Shown in pieces: positions 52,486-61,449 of a DNA stretch of 64,000 nucleotides; within the stretch, counting starts at the first letter, position 1, and each line of letters starts with the position of its first letter. This DNA comes from Wenjunlia tyrosinilytica (GTDB lineage: Bacteria; Actinomycetota; Actinomycetes; Streptomycetales; Streptomycetaceae). The stretch spans positions 92,354-156,353 of the forward strand of contig NZ_BMMS01000024.1 of the NCBI RefSeq assembly GCF_014646055.1, given 5' to 3'. The notes beneath the pieces were generated by a model. It was not told the origin of the DNA and searched no databases. It saw only the letters and a list, made by a program, of their open reading frames with translations. The position numbers and the translations under genes are program-made.

Positions 52486-53949
52486 TCAGCCGGTTTCCAG
52501 CGCCTCCTCGGCGAGGTCCGCGGCGGTGCGGCGCCCGAGGGGCGGTTTGAGGGGGGTGACGCGCCCGAGGGAGTCCCGCGAGGCGGCGGGCTTGCCCGCT
52601 TGTTCGGTGGCCGCACGGCCGGCCGTGCTGTTGCCGGGGGCGCTCTTCCTGGCGGTGCTGCTGTTGGCGCTGCTGTTGTTGGCGAGGGTGTTGTTGGCAG
52701 TGGTGTCGGCGGTGGTGGTGTTTCTGCCGGTGATGTCGTTGGCGGTGATGCCCGACACGCAGCGGTCGGCGAGGATACGGGCGGCAGCGCCGAGATGGGC
52801 CATGCTCTCCGAGAGCGAGTGGAGGATGAGCGGCAGGAAGGCGTTCATCTGCAACTGTCCTGACTGCGCCGCCATGGTGACGGCGAGGTCGTTGCCGATC
52901 ACCTTGAAGGCGACCTGGTTGACCATCTCCGGGATGACCGGGTCCGTCCTGCCGGGCAGGGAGCCGGAGGCGGCCTCGACCGGGGGGAGGCTGATCTCGC
53001 CCAGGCCCGACCTGGGGCTGCCGGACAGCAGGCGCAGGTCGTTGCAGATCTTGGAGAGCTTCACCGCGACGCGCTTGACCACGGCGGAGACGTGGACGAG
53101 GGCGCCGCAGTCCTGGGCGACCTCCATCGGGTCCTCGGCCGTGAGCAGCCGCAGGCCGGTGATGACGCAGAGGTGGCCGTGCGCGGCCTCGGCGTATCCG
53201 GGGGGCGCCCAGGGGCCCGTGCCGAGGGCCGGAGTGCCCAGGTTGACCTCATGGGCGAGCATCGTGGCTTCCGTCAGCCGGCCCCGGTCCTCCTCGATCA
53301 TCACGCCGTAGGCGGCGAACTCCCGGCTCAGGCCCACCGGGTCCGCGGCCGGGAGCCAGGAGCCATGGACCGCCGCGGTGTCCCGCGACGTCTCCTGGGA
53401 GGTGTCGTTGAACTGCACGGCTTTGACCGCGAAGGCCTCTGCCAGCACCGACAGCGAGCTCAGCAGGTCCTGGACCGCGAGGACGACCGCGACGTTCACG
53501 GCGGTGGCGTAGGCGTCGCCCGTGGACTGGCCGCGGTTGACGTCCTCATGGGGGTGCAGGTGCTGGTACTCGCCCTTGGCATGGCCGAGGAGTTCCAGAG
53601 CGCGGTTGGCGAGGACCTCGTTGGCGTTCATGTCCGTGGAGGCGCCCGCGCCGCCCTGGATGACGTCCACGACGAACTGGTCGTGGAGCAGACCCGACCG
53701 GATCTCACGGCAGGAGGCGACGACGGCCGAGGCCTTGGACTCCTCCAGCAGACCGAGGTCGGCGTTGGCCATGGCCGCGGCCTGTTTGACGGCGGCGAGC
53801 GCTTCGATCAGGTGGGGGTAGCGGGCTACGGGTGTGCCGCTGATGGGGAAGTTCTCGGTGGCGCGCAGGGTGTGGATGCCCCAGTAGGCGTCGGCCGGGA
53901 TGTCTCGCTCGCCGAGAAGGTCTTTCTCGACGCGGTGGGTGGCGGGCAT
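52486..53949 (-). CDS. Aspartase/fumarase-superfamily protein with altered active site
   Basis: 487 residues. Overall match to aspartate ammonia-lyase (GGAGASTDMNANEVLANRAL, DVNRGQSTGDAYATA, HEVNLGTPALGTG, VIPEMVNQVAFKVIGNDLAV). Several catalytic motifs differ: the usual GRT(H/Q)LQDAVP stretch reads GSWLPAADPV (196-205), and the SS-loop GSSIMPGKVNP reads ASGSLPGRTDP (327-337), so the usual Lys and Asn are Arg and Asp. An Asn/Thr/Ser-rich insert (about 403-452) splits domain 3, which ends shortly after. A divergent lyase, a new specificity or a non-enzymatic paralogue are all possible. Confidence 0.8.
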   Translation of the reverse strand: MPATHRVEKDLLGERDIPADAYWGIHTLRATENFPISGTPVARYPHLIEALAAVKQAAAMANADLGLLEESKASAVVASCREIRSGLLHDQFVVDVIQGGAGASTDMNANEVLANRALELLGHAKGEYQHLHPHEDVNRGQSTGDAYATAVNVAVVLAVQDLLSSLSVLAEAFAVKAVQFNDTSQETSRDTAAVHGSWLPAADPVGLSREFAAYGVMIEEDRGRLTEATMLAHEVNLGTPALGTGPWAPPGYAEAAHGHLCVITGLRLLTAEDPMEVAQDCGALVHVSAVVKRVAVKLSKICNDLRLLSGSPRSGLGEISLPPVEAASGSLPGRTDPVIPEMVNQVAFKVIGNDLAVTMAAQSGQLQMNAFLPLILHSLSESMAHLGAAARILADRCVSGITANDITGRNTTTADTTANNTLANNSSANSSTARKSAPGNSTAGRAATEQAGKPAASRDSLGRVTPLKPPLGRRTAADLAEEALETG

Positions 53950-54015
53950 GTCGTTCCTCGCTGAAGTGGTCGTGCTGGTGCGCGCCGCTGTCCCCGGTCA
54001 GCGGCCCGCCGGTGA

Positions 54016-54534
54016 TCAGAACTCCGTGTGCGGAGCGATCTCAGCGAAAACGATCTTGCCACGGTGCCGCGCGATCATGCCCCAGCGCTGGGACAGCGCG
54101 GCGATCAGCAGCATCCCCCGGCCGGAGTCGTCCGTCCCGGACGCGGCCGCGGGTACGCAGGGGCGGGGGTCGAGATCGTGGACCTCCAGGCGGAGCAGGG
54201 GCCCGCTCAGTCCTATGGCGACGGTGACGTCGGATCCGGCGTTGTCGGCATGAGTGGTGGCGTTGGCGAACATCTCCGAGACGACGAGGGCGACATCGTC
54301 CATCGGGAAGCGGTGGGTGACGCCGAAGCGGGCGGCGCAGGTGCGCACATAGCGGCGGACGGAGCCCACCCGCGCGGTCAGGGGCGGGAACGCGGCGTGG
54401 TGCACGACGTCGCCCACGCAGGCTTCCCGGTCTGTCGACACGCAGGTCGGACAGGTCACCGGATCACCGTGCCGATGGGGAACCGGCGTGCGTGTCCCGA
54501 GGTTCCCTTCCAGGTACGGATGCGTATCCACCAT
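54016..54534 (-). CDS. RsbW-like ATP-binding regulator (anti-sigma kinase type)
   Basis: 172 residues from ATG 54534. After an N-terminal stretch with CPTC and a third Cys (about residues 24-35) comes a GHKL ATPase: ALVVSEMFANATTHADNAG (N-box), DLDPRPCVP and DSGRGMLLIAALSQRWG (G2). Typical of the many stand-alone streptomycete anti-sigma/regulator kinases that phosphorylate anti-anti-sigma factors. No sigma or anti-anti-sigma gene is adjacent. Separated by 66 bp from the aspartase-like gene start. Confidence 0.85.
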   Translation of the reverse strand: MVDTHPYLEGNLGTRTPVPHRHGDPVTCPTCVSTDREACVGDVVHHAAFPPLTARVGSVRRYVRTCAARFGVTHRFPMDDVALVVSEMFANATTHADNAGSDVTVAIGLSGPLLRLEVHDLDPRPCVPAAASGTDDSGRGMLLIAALSQRWGMIARHRGKIVFAEIAPHTEF

Positions 54535-55145
54535 GGCAGTACCTCTCAGCAGGGGTCCGCTGGTCCGGCTCGACGAGGAGCCGACCGGACGGACCGGGCG
54601 CGCGGCGCGCGAACACCCCCGGACGCTAGCGGGAGGGCGATGGGACGCTGTGGGCCCGATGCACAGAGGCGGTACAGGCCACTGTGTCATTGGCACAGAC
54701 CACGTCGTGGACGGCGGAGCGCCCAGGTCATCGGGCGTGGTCCAAGGGCCGGGAAGCCAAGCCCGCCAAGGGTGCGGGCGGTGGCTCCACCAGGGAGCCC
54801 ATGTGCGGCACCCCGCCCGGTGGGCGGGGTACACACCCGGTTGCGGGGGCATGTGCAGGACGCCCATCCGGGCGCGGCCCCTCGCCGCCGACAGCGGCGG
54901 AGAGGACGACTCCGGTCCCCGACGGGAGCGGCCGGGCCGTCTGCGCCACCGCACCGGTGGTGGACCCGGACCCCACCGGCACACGAGCGGCGCGCCGCCG
55001 GCGGGACGGCGCGCCGGGCGCCTCGGGCGCGACGCGCCGCCTCACGGTGGAGGCGGGATGCGTCTGCCTCACCGGGGCGGTGAAGTGCTCCGCCGCGCCC
55101 GGCACCCGGCAGGACCTCCGCCTCCGGCGCGGCACCGCGCCCGCC
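54535..55145. other. 611-bp gap without a recognised gene
   Basis: Codon patterns on both strands look random and no start with a ribosome-binding site opens a plausible protein. A hairpin ACCCCGCCC-GGT-GGGCGGGGT (54810-54830) is a likely terminator of the PucR operon on the minus strand. An AT-richer stretch near 54670-54720 may be the promoter of the RsbW-like gene. Confidence 0.5.
54810..54830. terminator. 9-bp hairpin with 3-nt loop
   Basis: Perfect ACCCCGCCC/GGGCGGGGT stem, about 315 bp past the PucR stop and 275 bp upstream of the RsbW-like start. No T-run. Confidence 0.45.
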
Positions 55146-56699
55146 TCACGTCGGCTGACGGGTGCTCATCAGGGCGTAGCAGGCGATATGGAGGGCCAGG
55201 CGGTGTTCCGGGGCTTCGAGGTCCACACCTCTGGAGCGGATGCGTTCCATGCGGCCCAGCATGGTGTTGCGGTGCAGGCCGAGGCGGGCGGCGGCCTGTC
55301 CGGTGGAGCAGGCGCAGTCCAGGAAGGCGGCCAGGGTGCTGATGAGGACGTCGGCCTTGGGGTCCGCGATCAGTTCGGCCAGCAGGATCCTGGCCGCGTC
55401 CGCGATCTCACCGACCGGGAGGCAGGCCAGGACCGCCCGGGGTCCCAGCTCCGCGTAGAGTTCGATCGTGCCACCGCCGGCGCGCACGGCCACCGCCGCG
55501 GCGAGGGCCGCTTCCGCGACCGAGCGCCGCAGGCCGCTCATCCCCTCCCCCGGCTGGCCCACTCCCACGCTCAGCGGCAGGGGTATGCGGGACGACAGCA
55601 GCCTGTGCCGTACCAGGTCGGCGACGTCCCGGGGTTCGGCCGCGTTGTCCGTGAACCACGCCACCCACCCCTGCTCGTAAGGGATCAGGTCGGTCCTGGG
55701 AAAGGCGTCCTGCCACGACGCGATCACCCCTGTCGTGGCCGACTCGCGGCCCGGTTCGTCCAGCCGACCCGGCCGCAGGAACACCGCCACATGGCTGCCG
55801 TCGATGCGCCAGCCCGCCTCACGGGCGATCCGCTCGGCGCTGACTCCTTCGTCAGCGGGAGAGGGAGGCCGCGGCGCCGCGCCGTCCGCTTCCGGCGCCG
55901 CGTGCTCGTCGCGCAGAAGCGTCTCCAGCAGGAGCCGGTCCTTCACGGCCCGGTGCGACAGCGCCAGTTGCGCCCCGGCGATGGACGCGGCCAGGGGCGC
56001 CCGCGCCAGCCGCAGAATCGTTTCGACGGTCTCCGCCCAGGCCGGGGACCACGTGGACAGACGCGCCACCAAGGTACCCAGCGGCCGACCGCCGGGGCCC
56101 GGCACCGGCACTTCCACCCGGTGGCCGTCGCCGTTGGCGTTCCGCTGGTCCCGACCCACCGTCGAGCGCCCGGCGAGCACATGCCCGTCGGCCGTCAACA
56201 GAGCCGCGGTCACCCCCGGCACCTCGGTGTTGATGACGCCGACGATGTCCCGCATGTTCTCGCGTTCGCTGAACAGCACCGCGCAGCGGGTGGTCATGCG
56301 GGCCCTGGCCGCCTCGGTGTCGGCGATCGCCGCCGCCAGCTCCAGCGCGCTCTTGGCGGGATCGCTCACGACGAACAGCGGCATGCGCAGCCGTTCGGCC
56401 AGTTGCTGCGTCGAGCCGGTGACCGCGATGCCGGACGGGGCGACGAGGCAGGAGGCGTTGCGCTCCCAGGCGAACCGCAGGGCGGACTCCAGCGCCCAGA
56501 TGCCCAGCGCCGCGGTGGGGTGCACCACCAGGACGGTGTCGGGCTCGCACTGCCGCGCCTTCTCCAGTTCGGAGATCAGCGAGACCCCGGAGACCGGGCG
56601 CTCGAGATGGCCGGTGGCGAAGGCGCGGGCCCGGCTCAGAGGGCCGAAGCGCACAAGCTCCGCCACCGTCAGGGGTTCTGTCGAACGGTTGGCTCTCAC
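55146..56699 (-). CDS. PucR-family transcriptional regulator
   Basis: 517 residues; GTG 56699 with GGGAGGA upstream, overlapping the DUF917 stop by 4 bp. N-terminal PucR ligand-binding domain (PLTVAELVRFGPLSRARAFA, PVSGVSLISELEKAR), a GGDEF-like central region, and the C-terminal PucR HTH (FLDCACSTGQAAARLGLHRN, TMLGRMERI). PucR proteins respond to purine or pyrimidine breakdown products. It is coupled to DUF917 and HyuA-like genes, which it probably controls, perhaps with the hydA unit. Confidence 0.9.
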   Translation of the reverse strand: MRANRSTEPLTVAELVRFGPLSRARAFATGHLERPVSGVSLISELEKARQCEPDTVLVVHPTAALGIWALESALRFAWERNASCLVAPSGIAVTGSTQQLAERLRMPLFVVSDPAKSALELAAAIADTEAARARMTTRCAVLFSERENMRDIVGVINTEVPGVTAALLTADGHVLAGRSTVGRDQRNANGDGHRVEVPVPGPGGRPLGTLVARLSTWSPAWAETVETILRLARAPLAASIAGAQLALSHRAVKDRLLLETLLRDEHAAPEADGAAPRPPSPADEGVSAERIAREAGWRIDGSHVAVFLRPGRLDEPGRESATTGVIASWQDAFPRTDLIPYEQGWVAWFTDNAAEPRDVADLVRHRLLSSRIPLPLSVGVGQPGEGMSGLRRSVAEAALAAAVAVRAGGGTIELYAELGPRAVLACLPVGEIADAARILLAELIADPKADVLISTLAAFLDCACSTGQAAARLGLHRNTMLGRMERIRSRGVDLEAPEHRLALHIACYALMSTRQPT

Positions 56700-57829
56700 G
56701 GCCGTCCTCCCTCGCTCGGATGGCTGACCGGGAAGCCGAATGCCCGGGGACCGGCCAGTCCCAGTCCCGCCTCGGTGTGCCACATCGGCGCGGCGGGCAC
56801 CATCAGCACGTCCACGTCGTCCCCCACCTCCACCCCTTCGAGGCCGACCACGCGGAGCTTGTGACGGTCGAGCATGCACAGCACATCGGGGACGGCAGCG
56901 GCCACGGCGCCGTCGATCAGTGCGAGCAGCAGCTCGTTCTGCGCCTCGAGCCGGATGATCCGCCCGGCCTCGCCCGGCTCGGCCAGGACGATACTGCTCG
57001 GCATGGAGGGGTAGTGCCGGGTCCCCTCCGTGCGGCCGACGCCCGCCACCTCGACGACTCGGCCGTGGGCCAGCACCCGGGCGCCGACGGTGCGGGCCAG
57101 GCCCGCGAGCAGGGCCCCGCGGCCGGACACGCTCGTCAGGAGTCCGCCGACCCGCAGGATGCGGCTGGTGGAGCCCTCGATCGCGGCCTCGCGCAGTCGC
57201 GCGGCCGTCGCCGGGTACATCGCGCAGATCATGAAGCCTCCCGAGGCGTCCACAACGCCGCGCAGGAGCGCGTCCGCCCGCCGGGAACCGGTATCGAGCA
57301 CCACCACATCCCCGGTCTGGCTGGCGCCGGCGAGCGGGGTGACCGGCAGTCCGGCCAGGGCATAGGTCGTCTGGTGGATCAGCGGAAGGATCCGCCCCAT
57401 CCCGTCGCAGTCCACCAGCGGAAGGCCGAGGGCCGCTGCCGCCCCGACCGGGAACAGGGCGTTCGGTCCGGCCGCGTTGAGTGACACGACGGCGTCGAGC
57501 CGACGGCCGATCCGGGCCTCCAGCGCCCCGACGGCAAGCTCGAACTCGTCTCCGCACGGCGGCAGTTCCAGCAGCGGGGCAAAGGCGCCGACCGCTCCCA
57601 CCGAGGCGCACAGGGCGTCGTCGGGCAGCGAGTCCAGCCCGACCAGCGGCACCGGGCCGTGCCGGCGCAGCAGGGCCTCCACGCAGACCGTGACCCCGTC
57701 GACGCCCGCCGCGCCGATCGCCGAGCACAGCAGCTGGTTGCCCGCGACCATGGCCGGAAGGTCCTCGGCGGAGATCGTCTGAGCGGGTGCGGCGGCCTCG
57801 CTGTCCGCCGCCACCCCGGTGGCGGTCAT
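56696..57829 (-). CDS. DUF917-family protein
   Basis: 377 residues from ATG 57829, overlapping its upstream neighbour by ATGA. Family marks: GPVPLVGLDSLPDDALCASV, GRRLDAVVSLNAAGPNALFP, LGLPLVDCDGMGRILPLIHQ, ATAARLREAAIEGS and, in the C-terminal part, EAGRIIRLEAQNELLLA. The Gly-rich GTGGGG-type loop at the N-terminus of most DUF917 proteins reads CSAIGAAGVDG here. DUF917 proteins accompany hydantoinase/oxoprolinase genes; their reaction is not established. Confidence 0.85.
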   Translation of the reverse strand: MTATGVAADSEAAAPAQTISAEDLPAMVAGNQLLCSAIGAAGVDGVTVCVEALLRRHGPVPLVGLDSLPDDALCASVGAVGAFAPLLELPPCGDEFELAVGALEARIGRRLDAVVSLNAAGPNALFPVGAAAALGLPLVDCDGMGRILPLIHQTTYALAGLPVTPLAGASQTGDVVVLDTGSRRADALLRGVVDASGGFMICAMYPATAARLREAAIEGSTSRILRVGGLLTSVSGRGALLAGLARTVGARVLAHGRVVEVAGVGRTEGTRHYPSMPSSIVLAEPGEAGRIIRLEAQNELLLALIDGAVAAAVPDVLCMLDRHKLRVVGLEGVEVGDDVDVLMVPAAPMWHTEAGLGLAGPRAFGFPVSHPSEGGRP

Positions 57830-59241
57830 CGGGCGGGCCCGTCGTCGGGGAGGCCGGTGGCGCGCACCTGCAACCGGTAGAGGCTGGCCCGCAGATAACC
57901 CACCGCGGCGGCGGAGGACTTCACGACGCGTTCGGTTCCCGGCCGGGCGCCGTTCGAGGCCACCAGGGTGAGAGCCTGCTGTTCGGCCCGCGCCTGGAGC
58001 CGGTCCAGCTCGTCCGTGGTCTCGGCGGGTATCAGCAGGTCCAGCCAGGCGCTCGCCTCGGTGTGGGCGGCGCCGACCGCGGCGATGTCGGCGGGCGACC
58101 GCAGCCACGTCGGGCCGGGGTGGACATGGCGCCGGAGCTGGTCGGCCACCTCGCGACCTCCCTCGTCCAGGACCGCCACGACATCGACGGTCGGTCCGCT
58201 GTGCTCGTTGAGCGGGTGGGCGGTGGGAGAAGCGGGGTCCACGGCGCTGAAGGTGAGCACGGGCTGCGGCGTCGTCATGCGCACCCCGATCCTCCTCGGC
58301 AGATCGGCCTCCACATGGGGAAGCCCGCCCCGCACCTGCCCGACAGTGATCATGGCCGGGCCGGTCAGCCCCACGACCGCGTCCCTGCTGCCCGAGAGCG
58401 TCGCCGCGCCGATCAGGGCGGACGCCGCCGTCGCGGCCAGGCCCACGACGGGGAACCAGCGCAGCCTCTTGGCGGACACCCGGCCGCCGTCACCGGTGGC
58501 GAACCAGCAGGACACCCCGTCCCCCAGCGCGCTCGTGGCCTGCTCGCACTCGGCCACCACGTTCTCCGCCACGTCGAGCAGGGCCGCGTTGACCACCGTG
58601 GTCGCCTCCCGCTCCAGCAGTCCGAGCCCTCCGCTCTCGTGGGACAGGCACAGCCGCAGCCGCGGGATCCGCTCCAGCAGCCAGGCGGCCACCGACTCCT
58701 CGTGAATGGCCCGGTTGCACGCGCCGGTGGCGGTGATCGCCAGGGTCGTCAGCCCCGCCAGGGCCGCCTGCTCGGCGCACCGCAGTGCCGCGTCGAGGTC
58801 GAGCGCCGCCAGCTCGTTCCCGAACAGGTCGTGGCCCCCGGTGACGGTGCCGCGCCAGGACACCAGCGAGCGCACCAGGGAGGACGGGTGGGCGCCGAGG
58901 CCGGGCGCGGCCGGGGACCTGGGCACCACCCGTACCGCGGCCACGTGCTGGGCCACCACCGGGCTGCCGGGCCAGACGAGGGACAAGCCGCCCGGGCCCA
59001 CGAGGGACGAGGGGGCGCGGCCCTCGCTCGCGCGCTCCAGCGCCTCTTCGAGGACCGACGACACATCCCAGGTCACCGAGTCGACCTCGGGGGAAGCGGC
59101 CGCGGCCAGGCCGGTCGTCAGCGCCGTGAGGGCACCCGGCGCCGAGCCGTCGAGCGGCGCCGTGGCCGCCGACACGACGGCGCCGCCGTCCATGAGGACC
59201 CCGTGCGCCGTCGAGGCGGAGGTACGGATCCCTATGCGCAT
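57826..59241 (-). CDS. Hydantoinase/oxoprolinase (HyuA)-like protein lacking ATP-site motifs
   Basis: 471 residues. The fold and partner (DUF917) fit the Hydantoinase_A N-terminal/ASKHA family: RSLVSWRGTVTGGHD, CLSHESGGLGLLEREATTV, VNAALLDVAEN, then VVGLTGPAMITVGQVRGGLP. The two phosphate-binding loops are missing: the start reads MRIGIRTSASTAHG where IDVGGTFTD-like sequence is normal, and LTGPAMITV stands where DMGGTSTD is expected. ATP-driven ring opening is therefore unlikely. It may be a structural or regulatory subunit, or use another chemistry. Begins a row of overlapping genes ending with PucR. Confidence 0.75.
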   Translation of the reverse strand: MRIGIRTSASTAHGVLMDGGAVVSAATAPLDGSAPGALTALTTGLAAAASPEVDSVTWDVSSVLEEALERASEGRAPSSLVGPGGLSLVWPGSPVVAQHVAAVRVVPRSPAAPGLGAHPSSLVRSLVSWRGTVTGGHDLFGNELAALDLDAALRCAEQAALAGLTTLAITATGACNRAIHEESVAAWLLERIPRLRLCLSHESGGLGLLEREATTVVNAALLDVAENVVAECEQATSALGDGVSCWFATGDGGRVSAKRLRWFPVVGLAATAASALIGAATLSGSRDAVVGLTGPAMITVGQVRGGLPHVEADLPRRIGVRMTTPQPVLTFSAVDPASPTAHPLNEHSGPTVDVVAVLDEGGREVADQLRRHVHPGPTWLRSPADIAAVGAAHTEASAWLDLLIPAETTDELDRLQARAEQQALTLVASNGARPGTERVVKSSAAAVGYLRASLYRLQVRATGLPDDGPAR

Positions 59242-59266
59242 CGGGCCCCCTCGGGCCGCGGCGGCC

Positions 59267-60436
59267 TCATCGCCGCGCTCCGGACGGCCGGTCGACGGCG
59301 ATCGCGCCGAGGATGAGCAGCCCTTCGATCAACTGCCGGTAGGTGGAGTTCCAGCCGAGGAGGTTGAACCCGTTTCCGATCAGGGTGAGCAGGGCCACCC
59401 CGACCAGACCGCGCCACACCGCGCCCCGGCCGCCCAGCACGCTGGTGCCGCCGACCACCGCGGCGGCGATCGCGCTCAGCGGCAGCTGCGCCCCCATGTC
59501 CGCCTGCGCCGAGCCCGCGCGGGACGCCAGCACCAGGCCGGCGAGGGCCGCGCACACGCCGCTGATCGCCAGCACTGCGACCCGTACGGCGTCGATCCGC
59601 ACCCCGCAGCGCCGGGCCGCCTCGGCGTTGCCCCCGACCGCGTACATGTGCCGGCCGAACGCCGTCCTGGCCGACAGGGCCCAGCAGATCCCCGTGACGA
59701 CGACGAGCAGGAACGACGCCACGGTGATGCCGCCCGCCGCGGTCGGCCGGGCCAGCACCTGCGCCTCGGAGAGCCGGCTCGACAAGGGGTAGACGATGTC
59801 CCCGTCGGTGACGATCAGCGCCACGCCCCCGTACGCGATGCCCAGGGCGAGTGTGGCGATGAAGGAGTGCACCCGGACCCCCACCACCACAAGTCCGTTG
59901 AGCGTGCCCAGCGCAAGGCCGACGGCCACGGCGGCCGCCATGCCGAGCGGAACTCCCGTCGCCCTGGTCACGGCGACGAAGGTGATGGCGGAGAGGGCGA
60001 GTGTGCCGCCCATCGCGAGGTCGAACGCCCCGGCGAGCAGGCAGACCGTGGCACCGCAGGCGAGCAGGCCCGTCACGGTGGCCTGGTCGAGCAGGTTCAC
60101 GAGGTTGTCGGCCGTCAGGAAGGTGTCCGTGGACAGCGACAGCGCCAGGACCAGGAAGGCCACGCAGGACCCCACACCGCGGTCCCGCCACCGCGCGCTT
60201 ACCGCAGTCGCCCGGCGCGCGGGCGCCGACGCCCCCGCGGTGTCGCGGGACACCGCTTCCGCGGACACGGCTTCCGCGGACTCGCCTTCTGCGGACACCC
60301 CTTCCGGGGACGCGGCTTCTGGGGACACCGCCTCTCGGGACACGGTTTCCCTGGACACGGCCTGTCGGGACACGGCCTGTCGGGACACGGCCTGTCGGGA
60401 CACCACTTCTCGGAATGTCGTCTCGTCCTCCCTCAC
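59267..60436 (-). CDS. RbsC-like ABC permease with repetitive N-terminal extension
   Basis: 389 residues; GTG 60436 overlapping the binding-protein stop (GTGA). Residues 8-62 are about 11 pentapeptide repeats of the V-S-R-Q-A type encoded by 15-bp DNA repeats; then ~8-10 membrane segments of the ribose/galactoside/autoinducer-2 permease family (GATVCLLAGAFDLAMGGTLA, AVGGNAEAARRCGVRIDAVR, AAAVVGGTSVLGGRGAVWRG). It imports the ligand of the lipoprotein encoded just upstream. The cognate double ATPase (RbsA type) is absent from the neighbourhood. Confidence 0.88.
   Translation of the reverse strand: MREDETTFREVVSRQAVSRQAVSRQAVSRETVSREAVSPEAASPEGVSAEGESAEAVSAEAVSRDTAGASAPARRATAVSARWRDRGVGSCVAFLVLALSLSTDTFLTADNLVNLLDQATVTGLLACGATVCLLAGAFDLAMGGTLALSAITFVAVTRATGVPLGMAAAVAVGLALGTLNGLVVVGVRVHSFIATLALGIAYGGVALIVTDGDIVYPLSSRLSEAQVLARPTAAGGITVASFLLVVVTGICWALSARTAFGRHMYAVGGNAEAARRCGVRIDAVRVAVLAISGVCAALAGLVLASRAGSAQADMGAQLPLSAIAAAVVGGTSVLGGRGAVWRGLVGVALLTLIGNGFNLLGWNSTYRQLIEGLLILGAIAVDRPSGARR
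60248..60412 (-). repeat. Eleven in-frame 15-bp repeats inside the permease gene
   Basis: Unit GGACACGGCCTGTCG (plus strand) is perfect three times at 60353-60397 apart from the first copy's shared edge, with eight diverged units in exact 15-bp register over 60248-60412. Being a multiple of three, gain or loss of units would lengthen or shorten the protein by five residues without a frameshift. Confidence 0.92.
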
Positions 60437-61449
60437 TCGTCGTACTCGCCCGCCACACCCTTCAGTGACCGCGCGGTTCCCTTGGCGCCCACGGCGGTCA
60501 GGGAGGTGACGGGGACGGCCTCGTCGACCCGCTCGCCGTCCGCCCTGCGCAGCGCCAGTTCGGCCGCCTTGGCTCCCATCGTCCGGGCGGGGACGTAGTA
60601 GATGCCGAACCACCGGTGGCTCTTGACGGCGGCGACCGCCTGCCGGGATCCGCCGTTGCCGACGAAGGCGATGCCCTTGCCGCGCGCGACCTTCTCGGCG
60701 CCCGCGACGGCCTGCGAGGAACCGAGCACGACATCCAGGTCGGGGGTGGACTGCAGGACGTCCTGCATGGCCTTGCGCCCGGTCTGCTGGGTGTAGCCGC
60801 CCTCGGTCTCGGCGACCAGCTTCACATCCGGTCCGGCGGCCTTGAGCGCCTTCTCCACGGCCTTGGTGCGGGCGTTGTCCAGCGGCAGGGTCTTGAAGCC
60901 CTCGAGGTAGGCGACACGGCAGGGGTGGGCCTTCCGGCTGCGGCACGCGTCGACACCCAGCTCCCCGAGCTCGCGCCCGTTGACCGTCGGCACGTCGACG
61001 AGGGAGATCTCGCCGGGCACCTGGGGCTGGGCCGTGTCGAGGCGCTTGCCCACGGGGGTGAAGACCGCGACCACGGGGATTCCGGCCTTCAGCGCGGCCC
61101 GCACCTGCGGTTGCACGGCCGCCCCGTCGTTGGCCTGGACGAGGAAGGCGTCGAAGCGTTTGGAAGTGATCGCGTCCTGCATCTGGCGTACCTGGACCTG
61201 CGCGTCGAAGTTCGGGTCGAAGAACTCGGCGTCGGCGCCATGGGCCCGTGCGTATTCCTTGACTCCGGCGAAGGTTGCCGCGGCGAAAGAGTTCGCCTTG
61301 GCGAATCCGAAGAACGCGATGCGGTGTTCCGCGCCCTTGCGTGCGCCGGAAACCGCGGAGCCGCCCTGAGCAGGCGAGTCCGAGCAGGCGGCCGCCAGCA
61401 AGAGCGCGGGGGCCACCGCACATGCCATCAGCATGCGTTTCCTCGCCAT
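60433..61449 (-). CDS. Sugar-type ABC substrate-binding lipoprotein
   Basis: 338 residues from ATG 61449 (GGAGGA upstream). Signal peptide MARKRMLMACAVAPALLLAA with lipobox LAAAC (Cys22). Periplasmic-binding fold of the RbsB type: IAFFGFAKANSFAAATFAGV, RFDAFLVQANDGAAVQPQV, GIPVVAVFTPVG, VVLGSSQAVAGAEKVARGKG. Ligand unknown; location beside DUF917/HyuA-like and PucR genes suggests a nucleobase, nucleoside or hydantoin compound as well as a sugar. Cotranscribed with the permease. Confidence 0.9.
   Translation of the reverse strand: MARKRMLMACAVAPALLLAAACSDSPAQGGSAVSGARKGAEHRIAFFGFAKANSFAAATFAGVKEYARAHGADAEFFDPNFDAQVQVRQMQDAITSKRFDAFLVQANDGAAVQPQVRAALKAGIPVVAVFTPVGKRLDTAQPQVPGEISLVDVPTVNGRELGELGVDACRSRKAHPCRVAYLEGFKTLPLDNARTKAVEKALKAAGPDVKLVAETEGGYTQQTGRKAMQDVLQSTPDLDVVLGSSQAVAGAEKVARGKGIAFVGNGGSRQAVAAVKSHRWFGIYYVPARTMGAKAAELALRRADGERVDEAVPVTSLTAVGAKGTARSLKGVAGEYDE

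Noticed and set aside
54728..55135. 135-codon minus-strand frame in the 54.5-55.1 kb gap
   Set aside because: Arg/Pro/Gly-rich, random codon usage, no ribosome-binding site and no family resemblance.
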